From: Paratrimastix pyriformis
Lineage: Eukaryota > Preaxostyla > Paratrimastigidae
NCBI GenBank assembly: GCA_027972325.1
Contig: JAPMOS010000259.1
Location: 1 to 30,000, forward strand
DNA: 30,000 nucleotides
Direction of reading: 5' to 3'
Shown: in pieces, positions 10,640-27,769 of the stretch
How positions within the stretch are numbered: the first letter of the stretch is position 1
Layout of the letters: each line of letters starts with the position of its first letter
The notes under the pieces: model-generated
Told to the model about the DNA's origin: nothing
The model's database searches: none
Seen by the model: the letters and a program-made list of their open reading frames with translations, nothing else
Position numbers and translations under genes: made by a program

Positions 10640-11060
10640 CATCCCATACCGGGTCCCTGCTTGGGCGGCACTCGCAGGCGGCAGGTGGACATAACCGGGG
10701 ACTGGTTCACTAACCCCGGGGAGCGGATGACATCAGAAACGGTGCGTGTGTGGATGGACAGTCCTGGTGGGTGGCACGGCATAACCTGTCAGGCGGCGTC
10801 AGAAGAAGAAACATGCTCGTCGGGTTGAATGGATGGCGAGATAGGCGGCGCGATCGAAGAAAATGGTGTAAGGTGACAGACGGTTTGCTCGTGTTGGGGT
10901 GCCGGCCGCATCCGCTGCTGTCTGCGCACGTGAAGAATGGGCCGACCTTGGGAGTACCACCCTCATTATATTCATGTGGCCGGCGGGGTCGGGTGGGCGG
11001 TTGGGGCAGGTGAGCTGTGAGAAATACCATCGCAAGAGCGTATTTTTGTTGTGAGTGGGG
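10640..11060 (-). pseudogene. X-Y family copy 4, truncated
   Basis: On the minus strand this matches the family leader (about 11,060-10,700), then CCCCGGTTATGTCCACC, and only the first part of exon X before homology ends near 10,650. The rest of exon X and exon Y are absent, and a short block after the ATG is deleted relative to the other copies. Its leader resembles copy 2, not copies 1 and 3: GAAGAATGGGCCGACCTT near 10,930 matches the inverse of about 2,175-2,200. It preserves the uninterrupted TA site used by the Tc1 element in copy 3. Confidence 0.65.
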
Positions 11061-11135
11061 AATTGGTGCGTGGGGAATTGGAGTGGGGAATTGGAGATGG
11101 TGAGTGGAATCGTTGAGTGGGAATTGAGTGATAAA
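11046..11135. repeat. GTGGGGAATTGG minisatellite
   Basis: About five degenerate copies of (A/G)GTGGGGAATTGG(A). Unique sequence follows from 11,135 to 12,070; no gene was identified there, apart from a TG run at 11,660-11,680 and a possible upstream exon discussed under the kinase gene. Confidence 0.7.
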
Positions 11136-12207
11136 ACCTTTGGTGGCGATTTCTTTCTCATGGTTCCTGAGCTCGCCTCACACGAGGCTGCGTTAACACG
11201 AGACTGGCACCGGTGGGAAGTTTGAAAAGCTGTTGAAAAACAGTGTCGACAGAACCGAAGTGCAGCCCACGTCCATCGTCGGGGGGACTGAGTGCCGGAA
11301 CACGCCAGAGTTTGATTCTTGCGGCGTCGTTTCAGCGAGAATTGATGCTCAACGCCTACAGGGTCGTGATTGAATACTCTGGCCCCGGGTCCGGGGGCCC
11401 AAGCTCACCGTTCAAGCGGAAAACTATTGTAATTTCGGCATGTCTGTGGTGCTGCCCTGCTTTGGGCACCATTTTTCTACGTGGTGGTGGGTCACTTTGT
11501 AGTTGGCCCGGACACCCCGAGCGATGCTTTGGTTGAGATCACTACCCTGAGACAACCTCGCCGTGAAGGGCGCATTCCGCGCTCTAATCTCGGGAACGTG
11601 CCCGAAGTGGATGGGGCTCGTTATCTCCAAGAATTCTTGGTCTGCTTCGTTTTTTTTTTTGTGTGTGTGTGTGTGTTTGTGTGCGATGTTCGCGAAAAAA
11701 CCCAGCACACCCGAAACCACGAAACCCTTCACACCCCACACCCCACAAAAAGGCCCCAGCCGGCGGGCCCCCCCACAAGTTGTTGATCAAACACCACCCT
11801 TAGAAAATTGGATGAAGAGGGGGGTCTTTGAGAATCGGAGCTCCAACGATAAAGAAGCGGAATCAAGAAAAGCAGCCAGACTAGTGTTTTTTTTTGTTCT
11901 TGTCTTTGACCTCCTGATGATCGAATGATCCACAAACAGCAGCAGAGGCTGCACTGGACGAGACTGGAATCAGAAATCCCACCTTGGCACCCCTCTTTGC
12001 CTGCTTTTTTCGTGGTCTCACTCACCTCACCCGTCATCCCCCCCCCACACGGGGATCGCGTTCGCATTGCAGGAGACCCAATCCGATTCCGACGGAAGCG
12101 CCAGCCCACCGTCCCAGACCTCTCCCTCGCCGGCAGCTCATCGACCAGCACCGTCCGGTGACCATCCGCGCCTGTTCGTGGCCACCCTGGCCGGGAGGAG
12201 GTCCACC

Positions 12208-15200
12208 ATGGACACAGAGGCCTTCCTCAGGGGGGGCGGCAAGCTGAAGCTGATCCCGGTCTTGGGCGACCCCCCCCTCTACCGACACCTGCCCGGGCCC
12301 AGCCTGCAGGAGAAGGCGCGGCCCGAGGACCCCGACATTATCGACCCGTACCACGTGCTGGGCGTGGGGGCCTTCGGGATCTCCTTCAAGCTGGGCGACA
12401 CCCGGAAGGGCCAGGACGACGTGGCCCTGAAGGCCACCGCGGCCCCCCAGACGACCCTGGAGCGGACGATGATCAACAACGAGAGCTACATCCCCGCCGC
12501 CGTGCACCACCCCAACGTCCTGCCCGCCGCGGGGCCCCCCATGGAGGTGCAGGTCCGCATGACCCCTCCCTCCCTCCCCCCTCCCCTCCTCCTCCTCCTC
12601 CCTCCCCCTCCCCCCTCCCCTCCTCCTCCCTCCCTTCCCTCTCCTCTCTTCCTCCCCCCACCTCATCACAGACTTCCCACCCCCTCACCCCCACCCCCGT
12701 CCCGGGGCAGCTCGAGCCTGGCGGGCCTGTGCTGCGGTGTCTGTTGACGCCCTTCTGCGAGGGGGGCGACCTGGACAAGGTCATCCGGCGCCACCTGCGC
12801 AGCCCCTCGGCCGACCCGGCCGCCGACCGGACGGAGCGCTGGTGGCTGCTGGTGGACATGGTGCGCGGGCTGGCCTACCTGCACGGCAAGCCCTTCGAGC
12901 AGAACGACCGCCGGGTGCTGCACAACGACCTCAAGCCGGCCAACGTGCTGCTGCGCCCCGACCCGGCCACGGGCCGCCTGATGGCCCTGCTGGCCGACCT
13001 GGGCATGGCCTGCGAGTACACGGGCGGCTCGGCCAACTACGGGCTGCTCATCCGGGGCACGCCCGGCTTCATGGCGCCCGAGCTGTACGCGGGCACGGCC
13101 GAGCTGCTGGCGGCCTCGGGGATGCGGCCCGGCAACACGCCCGCGACGGACGTCTACGCGATGGGTGTGACGCTGTTCTGCCTGTACACACAGACGGACA
13201 CGGCCCACAAGACCGAGGAGCGGCCCTCGGAGGAGGAGCTCCGGGAGGCCTTCGCCGAAGTGGGCGAGATGGAGGCAGCGGCCGGCTGCCGGCCGGCGGT
13301 GGGGCTGGTGGGGCTGCTGGTGCGCATGTGCAGTGAGAACCCCACGGGCCGCCCCGACATGGCCCGCGTTCGGGGGGCTGTCGAGGCCGTCGCCGCTGTC
13401 CGCACCCCCGCATGCCCCTGGGTTTTCGGGATCTGGGTCTTCTTTGGTCACCCTGGACCGACTGTCTGTCTGTTTGTCTGTGCTGGCTGTCGATCTATCT
13501 GTCTGTCCTGTCTGGCTGGCTCTGGGCTGGCTGTGAGCTGGGCTTGGTTGGCCAATGTTCAATGTTTGCTCCTTCCCTAGGCCGTCGAGGAGGCGGCCCG
13601 CCGCAAGGCGGCCGAAGAGGAGGAGGCCCGTCGCAAGGCGGCCGAAGAGGCGGCCTGCCGCAAGGCAGCCGAAGAGGAGGCAGACCGCCTCAGGGCAGCT
13701 GAGGCGGAGGTCTGGTGAATGTGGGGCGGGCTGGGTGGCTGAGCGAAGGCCTCCGGTGCTGGGCAACGTCGCGCCCCCGTTGTTCCCACTCGGCATTCAT
13801 TCTGCATCGCTCCCTCCCCCCCAGCGGGCGGCGACCGCTGAACTGGAACGGAGCCTGACGAAGGCCGAGCGAGCTGCCCTCGATCTGGCCCGCCGCGGCA
13901 CGGAGACGGAGGTCTGCCCTGTGGTGGCTGGTGGCTGGCGCCCCGGGCTGTGGGACGGGCGGGAAGGCGAGTGACGCTCATCATCATCGCTGGCTGGTCC
14001 GACGGGGGTGGCGGTGTCTGCTGAATCGCCAGCTGAAGCTCGAGTGCGGTGGGAGCGCCAACTTCATGGTGTGCCTGGCGGCCTGGCTGCAGACCAACTG
14101 CACCGTCACCAAGGTCTGCCTGTTGGCGACCGGCTCTCGTCCTTCGTAACCAGCTTTTTTCGTGCAACTCTAATTGGAGTGGCACCCCCCCGCCGAGAGT
14201 ACCCTGCCTGGCATGGAGGCCGCCTTGCCCGGTCGTTGTGTGCAGTCCTTCGTTGTTGCAGCCCCCACCCACCGCCCGCCCGCCCAGCCAGCCCCACTCT
14301 GCTTTCGGCTCGCCCTCACCTCCATCATCGCTCGCACACCCACTCGGTTTCGGCATCTCGGTCGATCCTCGGCTGCTGCTCTGCGGCCGTGGCACGGACG
14401 CACCTGGCCGCCCCGGTGGTCATCACCCATCTCAGCTCGACCTCCACAAAAACCATATTGGCGCCGAGGGGGCGCGTGCCCTTGCGGGGGCGCTGGAGCA
14501 CAACACCAGCCTCCAGCAGGTCTGCTGGCCCAGCCCAGGGAGGAAGCGGGCCCTTCCCATCACCACCCCCCGCCGCCACCACCCGGCCACCAGCCCCGCA
14601 CCGCCCTGCCTGGCATGGGGCCGCCTTGCCCGGTCGTTGTTGCAGCCCCCCACCCCGCCCGCCCGGCCAGCCCCATCTGCTTTCCGCTCCCCCCTCACCT
14701 CCATCATCGCTCGCACCCACTCGGTTTCGGCACCTCGGTCGCTCTTCGGCTGCTGCTCTGCGGCCGTGGCACGGACGCACCTGGCCGCCCCGGTGGTCAT
14801 CACCCATCTCAGCTCAACCTCCACAACAACGAGATTGGCGCCGAGGGGGCGCGTGCCCTTGCGGTGTCGCTGGAGCACAACACCAGCCTCCAGCTGGTCT
14901 GCTGGCCCAGCCCAGGGAGGAAGCGGGCCCTTCCCATCACCCCCCCCGCCGCCACCACCCGGCCGCCAGCCCCGCACCGCCCTGCCTATGGATGCGGGCC
15001 TTCGTTGTTAGCCCACCCCTCTCTCGGCTGCTGCTCTGCGGCCGTGGCACGGACGCACCTGGCCGCCCCGGTGGGCATCACCCATCTCAGCTCAACCTCG
15101 GCTTCAACGTGATTGGCGCCGAGGGGGCGCGTGCCCTTGCGGTGTCGCTGGAGCACAGCACCAGCCTCCAGCAGGTCTGCTGGCCCAGCCCAGGGAGGAA

Positions 15201-18200
15201 GCGGCCCCCCCCCCCCCCCCCCCCCCCCGCCGCCCGGCCACCAGCCCCGCACCGCCCTGCCTGGCAGGGAGGCCGCCTTGCCCGGTCGTTGTTGCGGGCC
15301 TTCGTTGTTGCAGCCCCACCGCCCACCCGCCCGCCCGCCCAGCCAGCCGCCCCACTCTGCTTTCGGCTCGCCCTCACCTCCATCATCGCTCGCACACCCA
15401 CTCGGTTTCGGCATCTCGGTGGCTCCTCGGCTGCTGCTCTGCGGCCGTGGCACGGACGCACCTGGCCGCCCCGGTGGTCATCACCCATCTCAGCTCGACC
15501 TCTCCAACAACCATATTGGCGCCGAGGTGGCGCGTGCCCTTGCGGGGGCGCTGGAGCACAACACCAGCCTCCAGCAGGTCTGCTGGCCCAGCCCAGGGAG
15601 GAAGCGGGCCCTTCCCACCTCCACCACCACCCACCCGCCGACACCACCCGGCCACCAGCCCCGCACCGCCCTGCCTGGCATGGAGGTCGCCTTGCCCGGT
15701 CGTTTTTGCGGGTCTTCGTTGTTGCAGCCCCCACCCACCGCCCGCCCGCCCAGCCAGCCCCACTCTGCTTTCGGCTCGCCCTCACCTACATCATCGTTCG
15801 CACACCCACTCGGTTTCGGCATCCCGGTCGCTCCCCTCTCGGCCGCTGCTCTGCGGCCGTGGCACGGACGCACCTGGCCGCCCCGGTGGTCATCACCCAT
15901 CTCAGCTCAACCTCAGCTACAACGTGATTGACGCCGAGGGGGCGCGTGCCCTTGCGGGGGTGCTGGAGCACAACACCAGCCTCCAGCAGGTCTGCTGGCC
16001 CAGCCCAGGGAGGAAGCGGGCCCTTCCCATCACCACCCCCGCCGCCACCACCCGGCCACCAGCCCCGCACCGCCCTGCCTGGCATGGAGGCCGCCTTGCC
16101 CGGTCGTTTTTGCGGGTCTTCGTTGTTGCAGCCCCCACCGCCCGCCCTCCTGCCCGCCCAGCCAGCCCCACTCTGCTTTCCGCTCCGTCCTCACCTACAT
16201 CATCGTTCGCACACCCACTCGGTTTCGGCATCTTGGTCGCTCCTCTCTCGGCTGCTGCTCTGCGGCCGTGGCACGGACGCACCTGGCCGCCCCGGTGGGC
16301 ATCACCCATCTCAGCTCAACCTCAGCTTCAACGTGATTGGCGCCGAGGGGGCGCGTGCCCTTGCAGGGGAGCTGGAGCACAACACCAGCCTCCAGCAGGT
16401 CTGCTGGCCCAGCCCAGGGAGGAAGCGGGCCCTTCCCATCACCACCCCGCCGCCACCACCTGGCCACCAGCCCCGCACCGCCCTGCCTATGGATGCGGGC
16501 CTTCGTTGTTGCAGCCCCCACCGCCCGCCCGCCCGCCCGCCCAGCCAGCCGCCCCACTCTGCTTTCGGCTCGCCCTCACCTCCATCATCGCTCGCACACC
16601 CACTCGGTTTCGGCATCTCGGTCGGCTGCTGCTCTGCGGCCGTGGCACGGACGCACCTGGCCGCCCCGGTGGTCATCACCCATCTCAGCTCGACCTCCAC
16701 AAAAACCATATTGGCGCCGAGGGGGCGCGTGCCCTTGCGGGGGCGCTGGAGCACAACACCAGCCTCCAGCAGGTCTGCTGGCCCAGCCCAGGGAGGAAGC
16801 GGGCCCTTCCCATCACCACCCCCCGCCGCCACCACCCGGCCACCAGCCCCGCACCGCCCTGCCTGGCATGGAGACCGCCTTGCCCGGTCGTTTTTGCGGG
16901 CCTTCGTTGTTGCAGCCCCCACCGCCCGCCCGCCCGCCAAGCCAGCCAGCCGCCCCACTCTGCTTTCGGCTCGCCCTCACCTCCATCATCGCTCGCACAC
17001 CCACTCGGTTTCGGCATCTCGGTCGCTCCTCTCGGCTGCTGCTCTGCGGCCGTGGCACGGACGCACCTGGCCGCCCCGGTGGTCATCACCCATCTCAGCT
17101 CCACCTCGGCTTCAACGGGATTGGCGCCGAGGGGGCGCGTGCCCTTGCGGGGGCGCTGGAGCACAACACCAGCCTCCAGCAGGTCTGCTGGCCCAGCCCA
17201 GGGAGGAAGCGTTCCCATCACCACACCCCGCCGCCACCACCCGGCCACCAGCCCCGCACCGCCCTGCCTGGCATGGAGACCGCCTTGCCCGGTCGTTTTT
17301 GCGGGCCTTCGTTGTTGCAGCCCCCACCGCCCGCCCGCCCGCCAAGCCAGCCAGCCGCCCCACTCTGCTTTCGGCTCGCCCTCACCTCCATCATCGCTCG
17401 CACACCCACTCGGTTTCGGCATCTCGGTCGCTCCTCTCGGCTGCTGCTCTGCGGCCGTGGCACGGACGCACCTGGCCGCCCCGGTGGTCATCACCCATCT
17501 CAGCTCGACCTCGGCTTCAACGGGATTGGCGCCGAGGGGGCGCGTGCCCTTGCGGGGGCGCTGGAGCACAACACCAGCCTCCAGCATGTCTGCTGGCCCA
17601 GCCCAGGGAGGAAGTGGCACTTCCACACCACCACCTTCCCACCACTACCTCCACCCACCCGCCGCCACCACCCGGCCACCAGCCCCGCACCGCCCTGCCT
17701 GGCATGGAAGCCGCCTCGCCCGGTCGTTGTTGCGGGCCTTCGTTGTTGCCCACCCACCGCCCCGCCCCGCCTCACCCCACTCTGCTCTTTCCGCTCCGTC
17801 CTCACCTCCATCTCGCTCGTACACCCACTCGGTTTCGGCATCTCGGTCGATCCTCGGCTGCTGCTCTGCGGCCGTGGCACGGACGCACCTGGCCGCCCCG
17901 GTGGTCATCACCCATCTCAGCTCAACCTCAGCTGGAACCAAATTGGCGCCGAGGGGGCGCGTGCCCTTGCGGGGGCGCTGGAGCACAACACCAGCCTCCA
18001 GCAGGTCTGCTGGCCCAGCCCAGGGAGGAAGCGGGCCCTTCCCATCACCACCCCCGCCGCCACCACCCGGCCACCAGCCCCGCACCGCCCTGCCTGGCAT
18101 GGGGCCGCCTTGCCCGGTCGTTGTTGCAGCCCCCCACCCCGCCCGCCCGGCCAGCCCCAGTCTGCTTTCCGCTCCCCCCTCACCTCCATCATCGCTCGCA

Positions 18201-18775
18201 CCCACTCGGTTTCGGCACCTCGGTCGCTCTTCGGCTGCTGCTCTGCGGCCGTGGCACGGACGCACCTGGCCGCCCCGATGTTCATCACCCATCTCAGCTC
18301 CACCTCAACTGGAACCAAATTGGCGCCGAGGGGGCGCGTGCCCTTGCGGTGTCGCTGGAGCACAACACCAGCCTCCAGCTGGTCTGCTGGCACCACCACC
18401 ACCACCCGCCGACACCACCCGCCCACCCGCTGACACCACCCGGCCACCAGCCCCGCACCGCTCTGCCTGGCTTGGAGGCCGCCTTGCCCGGTCGTTGTTA
18501 CGGGCATTCGTTGTTGCAGCCCCCCACCCATCGCCCCGCCCCGCCCCGCCCCGCCCGCCCCGCCCCACTCTGCTTTCCGCTCCGCCCTCACCTCCATCAT
18601 CGCTCGCACCCCACCCAGCCACCAGCCCCACAGCTGCCTGGCATGGAGCCTTTCCGCCTCACATTTTCATGTTCCTCCTGACCATCCCCCTCTGCAGCTT
18701 GTCCTCCCAGAAGCGATTGGCGAACCACTTCGACGCCTCTTTCCGCCCACCCGCGTGCGATTCGGCGACGACTAG
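12208..18775 (+). CDS. Protein kinase - coiled coil - LRR receptor-like protein, 17 exons
   Basis: About 776 aa. Exons: 12,208-12,552; 12,711-13,397 (kinase); 13,581-13,709 and 13,825-13,911 (coiled coil rich in Ala, Glu, Arg and Lys); 14,033-14,113 (divergent LRR, 27 aa); eleven 84-nt LRR exons; 18,698-18,775 (25 aa, TAG). Every junction is GT...AG and phase 0. The kinase has a glycine loop (GVGAFG, residues about 52-57), VALK lysine, a Glu in NNESY, HNDLKPANVLL with HRD changed to HND but the Asp kept, DLGMA replacing DFG, GTPGFMAPEL, and DVYAMGVTLF. It should therefore be catalytically competent. No signal peptide or membrane segment is seen, so a cytosolic sensor or signalling role is inferred. 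The ATG at 12,208 has a good context (CCACCATGG). An open frame back to a TTGCAG at 12,072, and a possible exon at about 11,812-11,883 (MKRGVFENRSSNDKEAESRK), could add an N-terminal extension. Confidence 0.8.
14033..18381 (+). repeat. Tandem exon-intron LRR cassette array
   Basis: Canonical repeat exons: 14,436-14,519; 14,813-14,896; 15,091-15,174; 15,494-15,577; 15,906-15,989; 16,315-16,398; 16,689-16,772; 17,099-17,182; 17,504-17,587; 17,921-18,004; 18,298-18,381. Each encodes LxLxxNxIGAEGARALA then about LEHNTSLQQ, 28 residues, the length of RNase-inhibitor-type LRRs. Introns are 194-333 nt. They start GTCTGCTGG, nearly always continuing CCCAGCCCAGGGAGG, and end TCACCCATCTCAG. Most share long internal blocks, including CTCGGTTTCGGCA and GGCCGTGGCACGGACGCACC. 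Intron lengths are often not multiples of three, so only splicing keeps the LRR frame. The first, divergent LRR at 14,033-14,113 lacks the NxIGAEG core. Confidence 0.9.
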
Positions 18776-19500
18776 TTCTGCGCGCCGTCCCGGGGTTGCA
18801 ATCCCTTTGCGTGCCTCCGCCATTCCCTTCCCCCCAACCATTTTTCCTCTTTGCCCTCCCCTTCGCACACCTTGAAATCTCGACCCTGTCCCCTCTCTCT
18901 GCCCCTGTCTCTCTGCCTCTTCCTTGGCCCAACACGATCGCACCCCAGTTTCTTGATGACTGCAGGAGGGCAGCGGCTGGGGAGGACGTGGGCTGGGGGC
19001 GACGAGGACAGCCAGTTTCTTGATGACTGCAGTGTGGGGAGGGGCGACGTGGGCCGGGGAGGAGGTGTGGGGGCGGGGGAGGACGTCGGCTGGGGACAGG
19101 GGGCTGGGCCAGGTCGGTTTCCCGGCCAGGGCGGTGCTCATGGATTCAATTCTCCCCCGCCGCCACTTCCGCCTGCTGGCCCAGCGCGGGGAGAGGGTGT
19201 GACTGAGATGACCATGTGAGACATGCCGCCCTTGTATTTGATTGAGTTGCCCAGCGCGGGGAGAGGGAGAGGGAGATTCGTGACTGATGATGATGATGGA
19301 GGTGACCGTGGGAGACACGCCGCCGTGTGACCGTAAGAGAGAACAGTAGTAGTGGAGAAACACCTTGGGGCGGCCCCCCCCAGCCACCCAGCGCCCTGGC
19401 GGGAATGCTCTTCCCCTCCTCGCCCGCCCCGGCCGAGCCCCGCCCCCTACCCGCCGGAGAACGAAAAACCTCACGTGCGCGCTCGGGTGAGGGTTCATTC
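18776..19500. other. 3' flank of the LRR gene with short direct repeats
   Basis: Pyrimidine-rich sequence, then two direct repeats. CCAGTTTCTTGATGACTGCA occurs at about 18,945 and 19,012. CCCAGCGCGGGGAGAGGG, followed by similar GTGACTGA...GAGACAYGCCGCC text, occurs at about 19,180 and 19,250. No gene is supported. Confidence 0.6.
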
Positions 19501-19734
19501 TGGTCGATTTACTGATCGCGGTAAGAATCCGGGGCGCGCGAAAAAAATCCAGGGCGACAAGAAATGTGACTCTTCGTCTTCGCCTTCGTTCCGAGGGCCT
19601 TGGGCCTCATGACCCTGTGGTGGGCCCTCCCTCGGCCGGGCGGAGCCCAAGTGGGTGGGTGGTTGGGAGGGCAGGGCGGGGTCACGGTGGTCACCCCCCC
19701 CCCCCCCCCGGGCTGGTGGCCGGGTGGTGTCGGC

Positions 19735-19860
19735 GGACGGTTGGGGGGCCTCCCTGGGCTGGGCCAGCATCCTGGAGGCTGGTGTTGTGCTCCAGCGCCC
19801 CCGCAAGGGCACGCGCCCCCTCGGCGCCGCCAATCATGTTGTGATCGAGGAGCGCACATC
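19735..19860 (-). pseudogene. Inverted LRR cassette fragment
   Basis: On the minus strand it reads LLDHNMIGGAEGARALAG then ALEHNTSLQ, that is, one LRR exon with an extra glycine codon. This is followed by GGCCCAGCCCAGGGAGG, the start of the intron cassette, and CCGACACCACCCGGCCACCAG. The GT donor is lost (CTCCAGGATGCTGG in place of CAGGTCTGCTGG). A poly-C/G run ends the similarity near 19,700. It lies about 1 kb downstream of, and opposite in strand to, the LRR gene. It is probably a relic of an inverted duplicate. Confidence 0.75.
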
Positions 19861-20151
19861 GTCCCTGCACTTGGTCATGAAACTCTATTCAAAGAGAAGA
19901 GAAGATTGAGAGGCCGAGAGGGCGGCTGGGGAGACCTGAGCCCCGCTCTGAATGCAACTCGGCATTGCAGATCGGCTGATGTGCTCCGCGTTGCCCGTTC
20001 TGCGCTGCAGACGGTCACGGGTTGTGCGCGGCTGCCCGCCCAACTCGAGCGCCTCTGGGCCAAGATCCACTTTGGTGGCTTCTGATTCAGCTAAAGATAG
20101 TCAAAGTCCTCTTCTGAATGTCGTCCCATTCTGGCCCCGTTCGCTTGGAGC

Positions 20152-26122
<5,971 letters not shown>

Positions 26123-26137
26123 AATGGCGATGATATA

Positions 26138-26392
26138 TGTTGGTGGTGGTGGTGGTGATGTTGATGATGTTGATGTTGATGATGTTGATGTTGATGAGGC
26201 TGATGATTGTTAGGTTGATGATGATGTTGACGGTGGTGATGGTGATGATGGTGATGATGTTGATGTGATGATGATGATTGGATGATGAGGGATGATGATG
26301 ATCGGGATGATGATGAGGGTGATGATGGGGATGATGATGAGGATGATGATGATGATGGTGATGATGTTGATGTTGATGATGATGACGGAATG
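26138..26392. repeat. GGTGGTGAT/GTTGAT/GAT array
   Basis: Degenerate trinucleotide repeat directly after the TGA of the poly-Q gene. Confidence 0.9.
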
Positions 26393-27361
26393 CGGCACTG
26401 GGTCATGCCATGTGTGTGTGTTTTTTTCCTCCCTATTTGGACATCATCCCATCGCCTTTTTTGCCCCCGTTTTGTGACTCATTTTCGGGCAGGTGGCATC
26501 TGCCTGCTGTTGTGTTGTGTGCGACGAGTGCGCTGCTGTTGTGTGACGACGAGTGATCACTCCCGTTCTTCTCCCATTCATTCATTCATTCATTCATTCA
26601 TTCATTCATCTTCCTTTCTTTCTGTGTCACCGAGATTCTGTCTTCGTTGTCTTTGTGTTTGTGTGTGTCTTTTGTGTCTTTGTGTGTGTCTTTGTGTGTG
26701 TCCGCACGTATGGAACGCTCACCGTCTGCTGTGAAATCTGCCCTGCCTGGGGACTGTCCCTGTCGCCGCTTGTTTTGTTTTTTGGGTTTCACTGATTCTT
26801 ATCCCGCCCCCACCCCCACCCCACTCTGCCCCGATATTCATACGATCCTTGTCCATTCCAAGCATCATTGTGTCTGTCTGTGTCTGTCTGTGTCTGTCTG
26901 TGTCTGTCTGTGTCTGTCTGTGTCTGTCTGTGTCTGTCTGTGTCTGTCTGTGTCTGTCTGTGTCTGTCTGTGTCTGTCTGTGTCTGTCTGTGTCTGTCTG
27001 TGTCTGTCTGTGTCTGTGTCTGTCTTTGTCTGTCTGTGTCTGTCTGTGTTCCCCCTCTCCTCCCTTTCGTACTATTTGGCCGAACTTCCAATCTATGTCT
27101 GTCTGTCTCTGTCTCTGTCTCTGTCTGTGTCTCTGTCTCCTCCCTTCCTTTACTATTTGGCCGAACTTCCAATCTGGGGGACCTTTCTCCTCCCCTCGGT
27201 TCGGTATGTTTGTTCCTGACTGGTGGCTCCCCCTCGCCATCACCCCCCCCCATCCATTCTCATCCTCTTAACTTGACTCATTTTGTGTTTCGTGTTTTGT
27301 TTCGCGGTCTCTCTTGTCAGTTCGACTCGCCTTTCTCCCCGTTCCCACAGTCAAGGCGCTC
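26393..27361. other. Intergenic low-complexity region
   Basis: Contains (ATTC)n at about 26,577-26,609, TGTGTGTCTT repeats at 26,640-26,702, a regular 10-mer (TGTCTGTCTG)n at about 26,869-27,015, and a 25-bp direct repeat at 27,070 and 27,151 (core ACTATTTGGCCGAACTTCCA). No gene is supported. Confidence 0.7.
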
Positions 27362-27386
27362 TCAGTGTTCATGTGGTTCCGCCCCC

Positions 27387-27420
<34 letters not shown>

Positions 27421-27769
27421 AGAGGTTGTGTTTGCGTTGCGCCGACCGAGCGACTTGCGTTCTTCTGCTTCTGCTTCTGCTGCTTCTTTCGACATTCTCA
27501 AAGATGTTCATGTTGTTCCTCCCATCCTTTGTGTCATGACTCATGTCATCATGTGATCTGTGTAGTATGTCTGCGCTCTCACACAACGACGCGTACAATC
27601 GATTTGACCCGCTCCCGATAGAATCGATGGTGCTGTGTGTGTCTTTTTTCCATTCGAGGGCCTTTTCCATGAGAGCCTGGTTGAAGACGGGGAGGTGGCC
27701 AAGGTGGCTCCGGCTGCTCCCCCGGGCTAACAGAGGCACATTCGAGGCCAAAGTGCATCGCACCATCAT
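27362..27769 (-). CDS. Possible divergent minus-strand ORF
   Basis: 136-codon ATG frame, [20 protein letters not shown] at the start, then a natural-looking stretch ([52 protein letters not shown]). It then runs into a poly-Gly stretch from a C-run (27,390-27,418) before TGA, so the real 3' end may be an intron. It points away from the coiled-coil gene at 27,958, with about 190 bp between. No family is recognised. The opposite strand is also open for part of this stretch, so it may be spurious. Confidence 0.25.

Noticed and set aside
12666-13796. 376-codon minus-strand frame opposite the kinase
   Set aside because: It is antisense to a clear kinase domain with conserved catalytic motifs. The openness follows from GC-rich third positions.
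14436-18381. CRISPR-like or bacterial repeat array
   Set aside because: Units are about 280-417 bp with protein-coding LRR exons and spliceosomal introns, not short repeats with unique spacers.
18659-18790. Minus-strand frame reading KEASKWFANRFWEDKLQ opposite the last LRR exon
   Set aside because: It looks protein-like, but the plus strand gives a phase-0 terminal exon after CTGCAG that ends the LRR gene; the antisense gene has no supported exons around it.
15447-18875. Very long plus-strand open frame (over 1,100 codons) through the LRR region
   Set aside because: It reads LRR exons in the wrong frame and translates intron copies. The 28-residue LRR frame is broken by introns whose lengths are often not multiples of three, and every repeat has matching GT/AG edges.
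19352-20085. Possible exons using the GTAAGAA at 19,527 and the ending LERLWAKIHFGGF at about 20,085
   Set aside because: The best donor/acceptor pair does not give the same frame, and the donor type differs from the rest of the window. Left unassigned.
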